64,000 nucleotides of DNA. Origin: Papaver somniferum (Eukaryota; Streptophyta; Magnoliopsida; Ranunculales; Papaveraceae). Position 1 is the stretch's first letter; every line of letters begins with the position of its first letter. Location: contig NC_039361.1 of the NCBI RefSeq assembly GCF_003573695.1, positions 102,488,279 through 102,552,278 of the forward strand, read 5' to 3'. Below are positions 35,201-50,458 of the stretch, piece after piece. A program made the position numbers and the translations under genes. The notes beneath the pieces were generated by a model that was not told the origin of the DNA, did not search any database, and saw only the letters and a program-made list of their open reading frames with translations.

Positions 35201-38200
35201 TCTTTAATTTTAGAGTACTATGAGTTATTGATAACAAGCCTACTATGAAACTCAACAGTCACCTATACTTCTGTGTATTCTTTTGAACTTTCCTCTAAAA
35301 TATACCAGTTTTTGTATATTATTAGATGTTTCAAACAGTTTCTAGCATTCCAGGTGACATCTATGAATACTTCAATTTTGGAGGACTAATAGTTATTGAT
35401 AACAAGCCTACTATGAAACTAAGCATTCACCTATACATATATGTATTCTTTTGAACCATCCTCTTAAATGTACCAGTTTTTGTATATTATTAGATGTTTT
35501 AAACAGTTTCTACCGTTGCAGGTGACATCTATTAATTCTTTAATTTTAAAGGACTATGAGTTATTGATAACAAGCCTACTATGAAACTAAGCATTCACCT
35601 GTACTTTTGTGTACTCTTTTGAACCTTCCTCTTAAATGTACCAGTTTTTGTATATTATTAGATGTTGTAAGCAGTTTTTAGCGTTCTAGGTGACATCTAT
35701 TAATTCTTTAATTTTAGAGGAATATGAGTTATTGATAACAAGCCTACTATTAAACTAAGCAGTCACCTATACTTATGTGTATTATTTTGAACTTTCCTCT
35801 AAAATATACCAGTTTTTGTATATTATTAGATGTTTTAAACAGTTTTTAGTGTTCCAGGTGACATCTATTAATTCTTTAATTTTAGAGGACTATGAGTTAT
35901 TGATAACAAGCCTACTATGAAACTAAACAGTCACCTATACTTATGTGTATTCTTTTGAACCATCCTCTTAAATGTACCAGTTTTTGTATATTATTAAATG
36001 TTTAAAACAGTTTCTTGCGTTCCAGGTGACATCTATTAATTCTTTAATTTTAGAGGACTATGAGTTATTGATAACAAGCCTACTATGAAACTAAGCATTC
36101 ACCTATACTACTGTGTAGTCTTTTGAACCTTCCTCTTAAATGTACCAGTTTTTGTATATTATTATATGTTTTAAACATCTTTTAGCGTTCCAGGTGACAT
36201 CTATTAATTCTTTAATATAAGAGGACTATGAGTTATTGATAACAAGCCTACTATGAAACTAAGCAGTCACCTATACTTCTGTGTATTCTTTTGAACTTTC
36301 CTCTAAAATGTACCATTTTTTTTATATTATTAGATGTTTTAAACAGTTTCTAGCATTCCAGGTGACATCTATCAATACTTTCATTTTAGAGGACTAATAG
36401 TTATTGATAACAAGTCTACTATGAAACTAAGCATTCACCTATAATTATATGTATTCTTTTGAACCATCCTGTTAAATGTACCAGTTTTTTTATATTATTA
36501 GATGTTTTAAACAGTTTTTATTGTTCCAGGTGACATATATCAATTCTTTAATTTTAGAGGACTATGAGTTATTGATAACAAGCCTACTATGAAACTAAGC
36601 ATTCACTTATACTTATATGTATTCTTTTGAACCATCCTCTAAAATATACCAGTTTTTGTATATTATTAGATGTTTCAAACAGTTTCTAGCATTCCAGGTG
36701 ATATCTATGAATACTTTAATTTTGGAGGACTAATAGTTATTGATAACAAGCCTACTATGAAACTAAGCATTCACCTATACTTTTGTGTACTCTTTTGAAC
36801 CTTCCTCTTAAATGTACCAGTTTTTGTATATTATTAGATGTTGTAAGCAGTTTTTAGCGTTCCAGGTGACATCTATTAATTCTTTAATTTTAGAGGACTA
36901 TGAGTTATTGATAACAAGCCTACTATTAAACTAAGCAGTCACCTATACTTATGTGTATTATTTTGAACTTTCCTCTAAAATATACCAGTTTTTGTATATT
37001 ATTAGATGTTTTAAACAGTTTTTAGTGTTCCAGGTGACATCTATTAATTCTTTAATTTTAGAGGACTATGAGTTATTGATAACAAGCCTACTATGAAACT
37101 AAACAGTCACCTATACTTATGTGTATTCTTTTGAACCATCCTCTTAAATGTACCAGTTTTTGTATATTATTAAATGTTTAAAACAGTTTCTTGCGTTCCA
37201 GGTGACATCTATTAATTCTTTAATTTTAGAGGACTATGAGTTATTGATAACAAGCCTACTATGAAACTAAGCATTCACCTATACTACTGTGTAGTCTTTT
37301 GAACCTTCCTCTTAAATGTACCAGTTTTTGTATATTATTATATGTTTTAAACATCTTTTAGCGTTCCAGGTGACATCTATTAATTCTTTAATATAAGAGG
37401 ACTATGAGTTATTGATAACAAGCCTACTATGAAACTAAGCAGTCACCTATACTTCTGTGTATTCTTTTGAACTTTCCTCTAAAATGTACCATTTTTTTAT
37501 ATTATTAGATGTTTTAAACAGTTTCTAGCATTCCAGGTGACATCTATCAATACTTTCATTTTAGAGGACTAATAGTTATTGATAACAAGTCTACTATGAA
37601 ACTAAGCATTCACCTATAATTATATGTATTCTTTTGAACCATCCTCTTAAATGTACCAGTTTTTTTATATTATTAGATGTTTTAAACAGTTTTTATTGTT
37701 CCAGGTGACATATATCAATTCTTTAATTTTAGAGGACTATGAGTTATTGATAACAAGCCTACTATGAAACTAAGCAGTCACCTATACTTCTGTGTATGTT
37801 TTTTAACTTTCCTCTTAAATGTACCAATTTTTGTATATTATTAGATTTTTTAAACATTTTATAGCGTACCAGGTGACATCTATCAATACTTTAATTTTAG
37901 AGGACTAATAGTTATTGATAACAAGCCTACTATAAAACTAAGCATTCAGCTATACTTATATGTATTCTTTTGAACCATCCTCTAATATGTACAAGTTTTT
38001 GTATATTATTAGATTTTTTAAACAGTTATTAGCGTTCCAGGTGACATCAATTAATTCTTTAATTTTAGAGGACTATGAGTTATTGATAACAAACCTACTA
38101 TGAAACTAAGAATTCACCTATACTTCTGTGTAGTCTTTTGAACCTTCCTATTAAATGTACCAGTTTTTGTATATTATTAGATGTTTTAAACAGTTTTTAG

Positions 38201-41200
38201 CGTTCCAGGTGACATCTATTAATTCTTTAATTTTAGAGTACTATGAGTTATTGATAACAAGCCTACTATGAAACTCAGCAGTCACCTATACTTCTGTGTA
38301 TTCTTTTGAACTTTCCTCTAAAATATACCAGTTTTTGTATATTATTAGATGTTTCAAACAGTTTCTAGCATTCCAGGTGACATCTATGAATACTTTAATT
38401 TTGGAGGACTAATAGTTATTGATAACAAGCCTACTATGAAACTAAGCATTCACCTATACTTTTGTGTACTCTTTTGAACCTTCCTCTTAAATGTACCAGT
38501 TTTTGTATATTATTAGATGTTGTAAGCAGTTTTTAGCGTTCCAGGTGACATCTATTAATTCTTTAATTTTAGAGGACTATGAGTTATTGATAACAAGCCT
38601 ACTATTAAACTAAGCAGTCACCTATACTTATGTGTATTATTTTGAACTTTCCTCTAAAATATACCAGTTTTTGTATATTATTAGATGTTTTAAACAGTTT
38701 TTAGTGTTCCAGGTGACATCTATTAATTCTTTAATTTTAGAGGATTATGAGTTATTGATAACAAGCCTACTATGAAACTAAACAGTCACCTATACTTATG
38801 TGTATTCTTTTGAACCATCCTCTTAAATGTACCAGTTTTTGTATATTATTAAATGTTTAAAACAGTTTCTTGCGTTCCAGGTGACATCTATTAATTCTTT
38901 AATTTTAGAGGACTATGAGTTATTGATAACAAGCCTACTATGAAACTAAGCATTCACCTATACTACTGTGTAGTCTTTTGAACCTTCCTTTTAAATGTAC
39001 CAGTTTTTGTATATTATTAGATGTTTTAAACATCTTTTAGCGTTCCAGGTGACATCTATTAATTCTTTAATATAAGAGGACTATGAGTTATTGATAACAA
39101 GCCTACTATGAAACTAAGCATTCACCTATACTTCTGTGTATTCTTTTGAACTTTCCTCTAAAATGTACCATTTTTTTTATATTATTAGATGTTTTAAACA
39201 GTTTCTAGCATTCCAGGTGACATCTATCAATACTTTCATTTTAGAGGACTAATAGTTATTGATAACAAGTCTACTATAAAACTAAGCATTCACCTATAAT
39301 TATATGTATTCTTTTGAACCATCCTCTTAAATGTACCAGTTTTTTTATATTATTAGATGTTTTAAACAGTTTTTATTGTTCCAGGTGACATATATCAATT
39401 CTTTAATTTTAGAGGACTATGAGTTATTGATAACAAGCCTACTATGAAACTAAGCAGTCACCTATACTTCTGTGTATGTTTTTTAACTTTCCTCTTAAAT
39501 GTACCAATTTTTGTATATTATTAGATGTTTTAAACATTTTATAGCGTACCAGGTGACATCTATCAATACTTTAATTTTAGAGGACTAATAGTTATTGATA
39601 ACAAGCCTACTATAAAACTAAGCATTCAACTATACTTATATGTATTCTTTTGAACCATCCTCTAATATGTACAAGTTTTTGTATATTATTAGATTTTTTA
39701 AACAGTTTTTAGCGTTCCAGGTGACATCAATTAATTCTTTAATTTTAGAGGACTATGAGTTATTGATAACAAACCTACTATGAAACTAAGAATTCACCTA
39801 TACTTCTGTGTTGTCTTTTGAACCTTCCTCTTAAATGTACCAGTTTTTGTATATTATTAGATGTTTTAAACAGTTTTTAGCGTTCCAGGTGACATCTATT
39901 AATTCTTTAATTTTAGAGTACTATGAGTTATTGATAACAAGCCTACTATGAAACTCAGCAGTCACCTATACTTCTGTGTATTCTTTTGAACTTTCCTCTA
40001 AAATATACCAGTTTTTGTATATTATTAGATGTTTCAAACAGTTTCTAGCATTCCAGGTGACATCTATGAATACTTTAATTTTGGAGGACTAATAGTTATT
40101 GATAACAAACCTATAATGAAACTAGGCATTCACCTATACTTCTGTGTAGTCTTTTGAACCTTTCTCTTAAATGTACCAGTTTTTGTATATTATTAGATGT
40201 TTTAAACAGTTTCTACCGTTGCAGGTGACATCTATTAATTCTTTAATTTTAAAGGACTATGAGTTATTGATAACAAGCCTACTATGAAACTAAGCATTCA
40301 CCTATACTTTTGTGTACTCTTTTGAACCTTCCTCTTAAATGTACCAGTTTTTGTATATTATTAGATGTTGTAAGCAGTTTTTAGCGTTCCAGGTGACATC
40401 TATTAATTCTTTAATTTTAGAGGACTATGAGTTATTGATAACAAACTACTATGAAATTAAGCATTCACCTATACTTCTGTGTAGTCTTTTGAACCTTCCT
40501 ATTAAATGTACCAGTTTTTGTATATTATTAGATGTTTTAAACAGTTTTTAGCGTTCCAGGTGACATCTATTAATTTTTAATTTTAGAGGACTATGAGTTA
40601 TTGATAACAAGCCTACTATTAAACTAAGCAGTCACCTATACTTATGTGTATTATTTTGAACTTTCCTCTAATATATACCAGTTTTTGTATATTATTAGAT
40701 GTTTTAAACAGTTTTTAGTGTTCCAGGTGACATCTATTAATTCTTTAATTTTAGAGGACTATGAGTTATTGATAACAAGCCTACTATGAAACTAAACAGT
40801 CACCTATACTTATGTGTATTCTTTTGAACCATCCTCTTAAATGTACCAGTTTTTGTATATTATTAAATGTTTAAAACAGTTTCTTGCGTTCCAGGTGACA
40901 TCTATTAATTCTTTAATTTTAGAGGACTATGAGTTATTGATAACAAGCCTACTATGAAACTAAGCATTCACCTATACTACTGTGTAGTCTTTTGAACCTT
41001 CCTCTTAAATGTACCAGTTTTTGTATATTATTAGATGTTTTAAACATCTTTTGGCGTTCCAGGTGACATCTATTAATTCTTTAATATAAGAGGACTATGA
41101 GTTATTGATAACAAGCCTACTATGAAACTAAGCAGTCACCTATACTTCTGTGTATTCTTTTGAACTTTCCTCTAAAATGTACCATTTTTTTTTATATTTT

Positions 41201-44200
41201 TAGATGTTTTCAACAGTTTTTAGCATTCCAGGTGACATCTATCAATACTTTCATTTTAGAGGACTAATAGTTATTGATAACAAGTCTACTATGAAACTAA
41301 GCATTCACCTATAATTATATGTATTCTTTTGAACCATCCTCTTAAATGTACCAGTTTTTTTATATTATTATATGTTTTAAACAGTTTTTATTGTTCCAGG
41401 TGACATATATCAATTCTTTAATTTTAGAGGACTATGAGTTATTGATAACAAGCCTACTATGAAACTAAGCAGTCACCTATACTTCTGTGTATGTTTTTTA
41501 ACTTTCCTCTTAAATGTACCAATTTTTGTATATTATTAGATTTTTTAAACAGTTTTTAGCGTTCCAGGTGACATCAATTAATTCTTTAATTTTAGAGGAC
41601 TATGAGTTATTGATAACAAACCTACTATGAAACTAAGAATTCACCTATACTTCTGTGTAGTCTTTTGAACCTTCCTCTTAAATGTACCAGTTTTTGTATA
41701 TTATTAGATGTTTTAAACAGTTTCTAGCATTCCAGGTGACATCTATCAATACTTTAATGTTGGAGGACTAATAGTTATTGATAACAAGCCTACTATGAAA
41801 CTAAGCATTCACCTATACATATATGTATTCTTTTGAACCATCCTCTTAAATGTACCAGTTTTTGTATATTATTAGATGTTTTAAACAGTTTCTACCGTTG
41901 CAGGTGACATCTATTAATTCTTTAGTTTTAAAGGACTATGAGTTATTGATAACAAGCCTACTATGAAACTAAGCATTCACCTATACTTTTGTTTAGTCTT
42001 TTGACCCTTCCTCTTAAATGTACCAGTTTTTGTATATTATTAGATGTTTTAAGTAGTTTTTAGCGTTCCAGGTGACATCTATTAATTCTTTATTTTAGAG
42101 GACTATGAGTTATTGATAACAAGCCTAATATGAAACTAAGCATTCACCTATACATCTGTGTAGTCTTTTGAACCTTCCTCTTAAATGTGCCAGTTTTTGT
42201 ATATTATTAGATGTTTTAAACAGTTTTTAGCGTTCCAGGTGACATCTATTAATTCTTTAATTTTAAAGAACTATGAGTTATTGATAACAAGCCTACTATG
42301 AAACTAAGCATTCACCAATACATATAAATGAATTCTTTTGAACCATCCTCTTAAATATACCAGTTTTTGTATATTATTAGATGTTTTAAACAGTTTCTAC
42401 CGTTGCAGGTGACATCTATTAATTATTTAATTTTAAAGGACTATGAGTTATTGATAACAAGCCTACTATGAAACTAAGCATTCACCTATACATATATGTA
42501 TTCTTTTGAAACATCCTCTTAAATGTACCAGTTTTTGTATATTATTAGATGTTTTAAACAGTTTCTACCGTTGCAGGTGACATCTATTAATTCTTTAATT
42601 TTAAAGGACTATGAGTTATTGATAACAAGCCACTATGAAACTAAGCATTCACCTATACATATATGTATTCTTTTGAACCATCCTCTTAAATGTACCAGTT
42701 TTTGTATATTATTAGATGTTTTAAACAGTTTCTACCATTCCAGGTGACATCTATTAATTCTTTAATATTAAAGGACTATGAGTTATTGATAACAAGCCTA
42801 CTATGAAACTTAGCATTCACCTATACTTTTGTGTAGTCTTTTGAACCTTCCTCTTAAATGTACCAGTTTTTGTATATTATTAGATGTTTTAAGTAGTTTT
42901 TAGCGTTCCAGGTGACATCTATTAATTCTGTATTTTAGAGGACTATGAGTTATTGATAACAAGCCTAATATGAAACTAAGCATTCACCTATACATCTGTG
43001 TAGTCTTTTGAACCTTCCTCTTAAATGTACCAGTTTTTGTATATTATTAGATGTTCTAAACAGTTTTTAGCGTTCCAGGTGACATCTATTAATTCTTTAA
43101 TTTTAGAGGACTATGAGTTATTGATAACAAGCCTACTATGAAACTAAACAGTCACCTATACTTCTGTGTATTCTTTTGAACTTTCCCCTAAAATGTACCA
43201 TTTTTTTATATTATTAGATGTTTTAAACAGTTTCTAGCGTTCCAGGTGACATCCATCAATATTTTAATTTTAGAGGACTAATAGTTATTGATAACAAGCC
43301 TACTATGAAACTAAGCATTCACATATACTACTGTGTAGTCTTTTAAACCTTCCTCTTAAATGTACCAGTTTTTGTATATTATTAGATGTTTTAAACAGTT
43401 TCCAGCATTCCAAGTGACATCTATCAATACTTTAATTTTAGAGGACTAATAGTTATTGATAACAAGCCTACTATGAAACTAAGCATTCACCTATACTTAT
43501 ATGTATTCTTTTGAACCATCCTGTTAAATGTACCGGTTTTTGTATATTATTAGATGTTTAAAACAGTTTTTAGCGTTCCAGGTGACATCTATTAATTCTT
43601 TAATTTTAGAGGACTAATAGTTATTGATAACAAGCCTACTATGAAACTAAGCATTCAACTATACTTATATGTATTATTTTGAACCATCCTCTTATATCTA
43701 CATGTTTTTGTATATTATTAGATTTTTTAAACAGTTTTTAGCGTTCCAGGTGACATCTATTAATTCTTTAATTTTAGAGGGCTATGAGTTATTGATAACA
43801 AACCTACTATGAAACTAAGCATTCACCTATACTTCTGTGTAGTCTTTTGAACCTTCCTCTTAAATGTACCAGTTTTTGTATATTATTAGAAGTTTTAAAC
43901 AGTTTCTACCGTTCCAGGTGACATCTATTAATTCTTTAATATTAAAGGACTATGAGTTATTGATAACAAGCCTACTATGAAACTTAGCATTCACCTATAC
44001 TTTTGTGTAGTCTTTTGAACCTTCCTCTTAAATGTACCAGTTTTGTATATTATTAGATGTTTTAAACAGTTTTTAGCGTTCCAGGTGACATCTATTAATT
44101 ATTTAATTTTAGAGGACTAATAGTTATTGATAACAAGCCTACTATGAAACAAAGCATTCACCTTTATATGTATTCTTTTGAACCATCCTCTTAAATGTAC

Positions 44201-44740
44201 CAGTTTTTGTATATTATTAGATGTTTTAAACAGTTTTTAGCGTTCCAGGTGACATCTATTAATTCTTTAATTTTAGAGGACTAATAGTTATTGATAACAA
44301 GCCTACTATGAAACTAAGCATTCAACTATACTTATATGTATTCTTTTGAGCCATACTTTTATATGTACATGTTTTTGTATATTATTAGATGTTTTAAACA
44401 GTTTCTAGCATTCCAGGTGACATCTATCAATACTTTAATTTTAGAGGACTAATAGTTATTGATAACGAGCCTACTATGAAGCTAAGCATTCACCTATACT
44501 TATATGTATTCTTTTGAACCATCATCTTAAATGTACCAGTTTTTGTATATTATTAGATGTTTTAAACAGTTTTTAGCGTTTCAGGTGACATCTATTAATT
44601 CTTTAATTTTAGAGGACTAATAGTTATTGATAACAAGCCTACTATGAAACTAAGCATTCAACTATACTTCTGTGTAGTCTTTTGAACCTTCCTCTTAAAT
44701 GTACCAGTTTTTGTATATTATTAGATGTTTTAAACAGTTT
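32280..44740. repeat. 168-bp satellite array, segment 2 (about 74 monomers)
   Basis: Same satellite and orientation as segment 1. This part contains the 10-monomer higher-order repeat and more monomers with the AAACAGTCACC and ATTTTTTTTATATTATTAG variants. No gene or transposon is seen. Confidence 0.97.
36697..40055. repeat. two tandem 10-monomer higher-order units (1679 and 1680 bp)
   Basis: Copies 36697-38375 and 38376-40055 agree almost base for base in the lines compared. Shared rare forms in the same order include GTTTCAAACAG, TTTTGGAGGAC, GATGTTGTAAGCAG, ACTATTAAACTAAGC, AAATGTTTAAAACAG, AACATCTTTTAGCG and GTTTTTATTGTTCC. A third, partly rearranged copy follows from 40056, with one and then two extra monomers relative to the second copy. 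Related 8-monomer spacing precedes (35329 to 36672). Confidence 0.9.
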
Positions 44741-44750
44741 NNNNNNNNNN
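44741..44750. other. assembly gap (10 N)
   Basis: The gap sits where four bases (TTAG or CTAC) are expected between ACAGTTT and CGTTCC, so the 10 N are a placeholder joining two contigs within a monomer. Confidence 0.99.
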
Positions 44751-46098
44751 CGTTCCAGGTGACATCTATTAATTCTTTAATATTAAAGGACTATGAGTTA
44801 TTGATAACAAGCCTACTATGAAACTTAGCATTCACCTATACTTTTGTGTAGTCTTTTGAACCTTCCTCTTAAATGTACCAGTTTTGTATATTATTAGATG
44901 TTTTAAACAGTTTTTAGCGTTCCAGGTGACATCTATTAATTATTTAATTTTAGAGGACTATGAGTTATTGATAACAAGCCTACTATGAAACTAAGCAGTC
45001 ACCTATACTTCTGTGTATTATTTTGAACTTTCCTCCAAAATATACCAATTGTATATTATTAGATGTTTTAAATAGTTTCTAGCATTCCAGGTGACATCTA
45101 TCAATACTTTAATTTTAAAGGACTAATAGTTATTGATAACAAGCCTACTATGAAACAAAGCATTCACCTATACTTATATGTATTCTTTTGAACCATCCTC
45201 TTAAATGTACCAGTTTTTGTATATTTATTAGATGTTTTAAACAGTTTCTACCGTTCCAGGTGACATCTATTAATTCTTTAATATTAGAGGACTATGAGTT
45301 ATTGATAACAAGCCTACTATGATACTAAGCATTCACCTATACTTTTGTGTAGTCTTTTGAACCTTCCTCTTAAATGTACCAGTTTTTGTATATTATTAGA
45401 TGTTTTAAACAGTTTTTAGCGTTTCAGGTGACATCTATTAATTCTTTTATTTTAGAGGACTAATAGTTATTAATAACAAGCATACTATGAAACTAAGCAT
45501 TCAACTATACTTATAGGTATTGTTTTGAACCATCCTCTTATATGTACATGTTTTTGTATTTTATTAAATTTTTTAAACAGATTTTAGCATTCCAGGTGAC
45601 ATCTATTAATTCTTTAATTTTAGAGGACTATGAGTTATTGATAACAAACCTACTATGCAACTAAGCATCCACCTATACTTATGTGTAGTCTTTTGAACCT
45701 TCCTCTTAAATGTACCAGTTTTTGTATATTATTATATGTTTTAAACAGTTTTTAGCGTTCCAGGTGACATCTATTAATTCTTTAATCTTAGAGGACTATG
45801 AGTTATTGATAACAAGCCTACTATGAAACTAAACATTCACCTATACTACTGTGTAGTCTGTTGAACCTTCCTCTTAAATGTACCAGTGTTTGTATATTAT
45901 TAGATGTTTTAAACAGCTTTTAGCGTTCCAGGTGACATCTTCTAATTCTTTAATATAAGGGGACTATGAGTTATTGATAACAAGCCTACTATGAAACTAA
46001 GCAGTCACCTATACTTCTGTGTATTCTTTTGGACAATCCTCTAAAATATACCAGTTTTTGTATATTATTAGATGTTTTAAACAGTTTCTAGCATTCCA

Positions 46099-47102
46099 GG
46101 TGACATCTATCAATACTTTAATTTTAGAGGACTAATAGTTATTGATAACAAGCCTACTATGAAACTAAGCATTCACCTTTATATGTATTCTTTTGAACCA
46201 TCCTCTTAAATGTACCAGTTTTTGTATATTATTAGATGTTTTAAACAGTTTTTAGCGTTCCAGGTGACATCTATTAATTCTTTAATTTTAGAGGACTAAT
46301 AGTTATTGATAACAAGCCTACTATGAAACTAAGCATTCAACTATACTTATATGTATTCTTTTGAACCATACTCTTATATGTACATGTTTTTGTATATTAT
46401 TAGATGTTTTAAACAGTTTTTAGCATTCCAGGTGACATATATTAATTCTTTAATCTTAGAGGACTATGAGTTATTGATAACAAGCCTACTATGAAACTAA
46501 ACAGTCACCTATACTTCTGTGTATTCTTTTGAACTTTCCTCTAAAATGTACCATTTTTTTTATATTATTTGATGTTTTAAACAGTTTCTAGCGTTCCAGG
46601 TGACATCCATCAATATTTTAATTTTAGAGGACTAATAGTTATTGATAACAAGCCTACTATGAAACTAAGCATTCACCTATACTTCTGTGTATTGTTTTTA
46701 ACCATCCTATTAAATGTACCAGTTTTTGTATATTATTAAACGTTTAAAACAGTTTCTTGCGTTCCAGGTGACATCTATTAATTCTTTAGTTTTAGAGGAC
46801 TATGAGTTATTGATAACAAGCCTACTATGAAACTAAACATTCACCTATACTACTGTGTAGTCTTTTGAACCTTCCTCTTAAATGTACCAGTGTTTGTATA
46901 TTATTAGATGTTTTAAACAGCTTTTAGCGTTCCAGGTGACATCTATTAATTCTTTAATATAAGGGGACTATGAGTTATTGATAACAAGCCTACTATGAAA
47001 CTAAGCAGTCACCTATACTTCTGTGTATTCTTTTGGACTTTCCTCTAAAATATACCAGTTTTTGTATATTAATAGATGTTTTAAACAGTTTCTAGCATTC
47101 CA
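46099..47102. repeat. 6-monomer higher-order unit (1004 bp), first copy
   Basis: This unit reappears at 50459. Diagnostic variants in order are CACCTTTATATG, TGACATATATTAATTC, TAATCTTAGAGG, TTATTTGATG, TTATTAAACGTTTAAAAC, CAGTGTTTG and TAATATAAGGGGAC. Confidence 0.85.
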
Positions 47103-48183
47103 GGTGACATCTATAAATACTTTAATTTTAGAGGACTAATAGTTATTGATAACAAGCCTACTATGAAACAAAGCATTCACCTTTATATGTATTCTTTTGA
47201 ACCATCCTCTTAAATGTACCAGTTTTTGTATATTATTAGATGTTTTAAACAGTTTTTAGCGTTCCAGGTGACATCTATTAATTCTTTAATTTTAGAGGAC
47301 TAATAGTTATTGATAACAAGCCTACTATGAAACTAAGCATTCAACTATACTTATATGTATTCTTTTGAGCCATACTTTTATATGTACATGTTTTTGTATA
47401 TTATTAGATGTTTTAAACAGTTTCTAGCATTCCAGGTGACATCTATCAATACTTTAATTTTAGAGGACTAATAGTTATTGATAACGAGCCTACTATGAAG
47501 CTAAGCATTCACCTATACTTATATGTATTCTTTTGAACCATCATCTTAAATGTACCAGTTTTTGTATATTATTAGATGTTTTAAACAGTTTTTAGCGTTT
47601 CAGGTGACATCTATTAATTCTTTAATTTTAGAGGACTAATAGTTATTGATAACAAGCCTACTATGAAACTAAGCATTCAACTATACTTCTGTGTAGTCTT
47701 TTGAACCTTCCTCTTAAATGTACCAGTTTTTGTATATTATTAGATGTTTTAAACAGTTTTTAGCGTTCCAGGTGACATCTATTAATTCTTTAATTTCAGA
47801 GGACTATGAGTTATTGATAACAAACCTACTATAAAACTAAGCATTCACCTATACTTCTGTGTAGTCTTTTAAACCTTCCTCTTAAATGTACCAGTTTTTG
47901 TATATTATTAGATTTTTTAAACAGTTTTTAGCGTTCCAGGTGACATCTATTAATTCTTTAATTTCAGAGGACTATGAGTTATTGATAACAAACCTACTAT
48001 AAAACTAAACATTCACCTATACTTCTGTGTAGTCTTTTGAACCTTCCTCTTAAATGTACCAGTTTTTGTATATTATTAGATGTTTTAAACAGTTTTTAGC
48101 GTTCCAGGTGACATCTATTAATTCTTTAATTTTAAAGGACTATGAGTTATTGATAACAAGCCAACTATGAAACTAAGCATTCA

Positions 48184-49010
48184 CCTATACATATATGTAT
48201 TCTTTTAAACCATCCTCTTAAATGTACCAGTTTTTGTATATTATTAGATGTTTTAAACAGTTTCTACCGTTGCAGGTGACATCTATTAATTCTTTAATTT
48301 TAAAGGACTATGAGTTATTGATAACAAGCCTACTATGAAACTAAGCATTCACCTGTACTTTTGTGTACTCTTTTGAACCTTCCTCTTAAATGTACCAGTT
48401 TTTGTATATTATTAGATGTTGTAAGCAGTTTTTAGCGTTCTAGGTGACATCTATTAATTCTTTAATTTTAGAGGAATATGAGTTATTGATAACAAGCCTA
48501 CTATTAAACTAAGCAGTCACCTATACTTATGTGTATTATTTTGAACTTTCCTCTAAAATATACCAGTTTTTGTATATTATTAGATGTTTTAAACAGTTTT
48601 TAGTGTTCCAGGTGACATCTATTAATTCTTTAATTTTAGAGGACTATGAGTTATTGATAACAAGCCTACTATGAAACTAAACAGTCACCTATACTTATGT
48701 GTATTCTTTTGAACCATCCTCTTAAATGTACCAGTTTTTGTATATTATTAAATGTTTAAAACAGTTTCTTGCGTTCCAGGTGACATCTATTAATTCTTTA
48801 ATTTTAGAGGACTATGAGTTATTGATAACAAGCCTACTATGAAACTAAGCATTCACCTATACTACTGTGTAGTCTTTTGAACCTTCCTCTTAAATGTACC
48901 AGTTTTTGTATATTATTAGATGTTTTAAACAACTTTTAGCGTTCCAGGTGACATCTATTAATTCTTTAATATAAGAGGACTATGAGTTATTGATAACAAT
49001 CCTACTATGA
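48184..49010. repeat. long-range copy of 35430-36255
   Basis: About 825 bp, or five monomers, match 35430-36255 at an offset near 12.75 kb, including forms I found nowhere else: GCGTTCTAGGTGACATC and GAGGAATATGAG, together with CACCTGTACTTTTGTGTACTC. Confidence 0.8.
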
Positions 49011-50458
49011 AACTAAGCATTCACCTATACTTCTGTGTAGTCTTTTGAACCTTCCTCTTAAATGTACCAGTTTTTGTATATTATTAGAAGTTTTAAACAG
49101 TTTTTAGCGTTCCAGGTTACATCTATTAATTCTTTAATTTTAGAGTACTATGAGTTATTGATAACAAGCCTACTATGAAACTCAGCAGTCACCTGTACTT
49201 ATATGTATTCTTTTGAACCATCCTCTTAAATTTACCAGTTTTTGTATATAATTAGATGTTTTAAATAGTTTCTACCGTTCTAGGTGACATCTATTAATTC
49301 TTTAATTTTAGAGGACTATGAGTTATTGATAACAAGCCTACTATGATACTAAGCATTCACCTATACTTCTGTGTAGTCTTTTGAACCTTCCTCTTTAATG
49401 TACCAGTTTTTGTATATTATTAGATGTTTTGAACAGTTTTTAGCGTTCCAAGTGACATCTATTAATTCTTTAATTTTTGAGGACTAATAGTTATTGAGAA
49501 CAAGCCTACTATGAAACTAAGCATTCACCTATAAGTATACGTATTCTTTTGAACCATCCTCTTAAATGTACCAGTTTTTGTATATTATTAGATGTTTTAA
49601 ACAGTTTCTTACGTTCCAGGTGACATCTATTAATTCTTTAGTTTTAGAGGACTATGAGTTATTGATAACATGCCTACTGTGAAACTAAGCATTCACCTAT
49701 ACTTCTGTGTAGTCTTTTGAACCTTCCTCTTAAATGTACCAGTTTTTTTATATTATTAGATGTTTTAAACAGTTTTTAGCGTTCCAGGTGACATAAATTA
49801 ATTCTTTAATTTTAAAGGACTATGAGTTATTGATAACAAGCTTACTATGAAACTAAGCATTCACCTATACTTTTGTTTAGTCTTTTGAACCTTCCTCTTA
49901 AATGTACCAGTTTTTGTATATTATTAGATTTTTTAAACAGTTTCTACCGTTTCAGGTGACATCTATTAATTCTTTAATTTTAGAGTACTATGAGTTATTG
50001 ATAACAAGCCTACTATGAAACTAAGCAGTCACCTATACTTCTGTGTATTCTTTTGAACTTTCCTCTAAAATATACCAGTTTTTGTATATTATTAGATGTT
50101 TTAAACAGTTTCTAGCATTCCAGGTGACATCTATCAATACTTTAATTTTAGAGGACTAAAAGTTATTGATAACAAGCCTACTATGAAACTAAGCATTCAC
50201 CTATACTTATATGTATTCTTTTGAACCATCCTCTTAAATGTACCAGTTTTTGTATATTATTAGATGTTTTAAACAGTTTCTACCATTCCAGGTGACATCT
50301 AATAATTCTTTAATTTTAGAGGACTATGAATTATTGATAACAAGCCTACTATGAAACTAAGCAGTCACCTATACTTCTGTGTATTCTTTTGAACTTTCCT
50401 CTAAAATATACCAGTTTTTGTATATTATTAGATGTTTTAAACAGTTTCTAGCATTCCA

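Noticed and set aside
40339..40551. Open frames inside satellite monomers (also 42523-42747)
   Set aside because: The consensus monomer is 168 bp (56 codons), so frames can stay open across a boundary by chance; most monomers have stops in the same frame.
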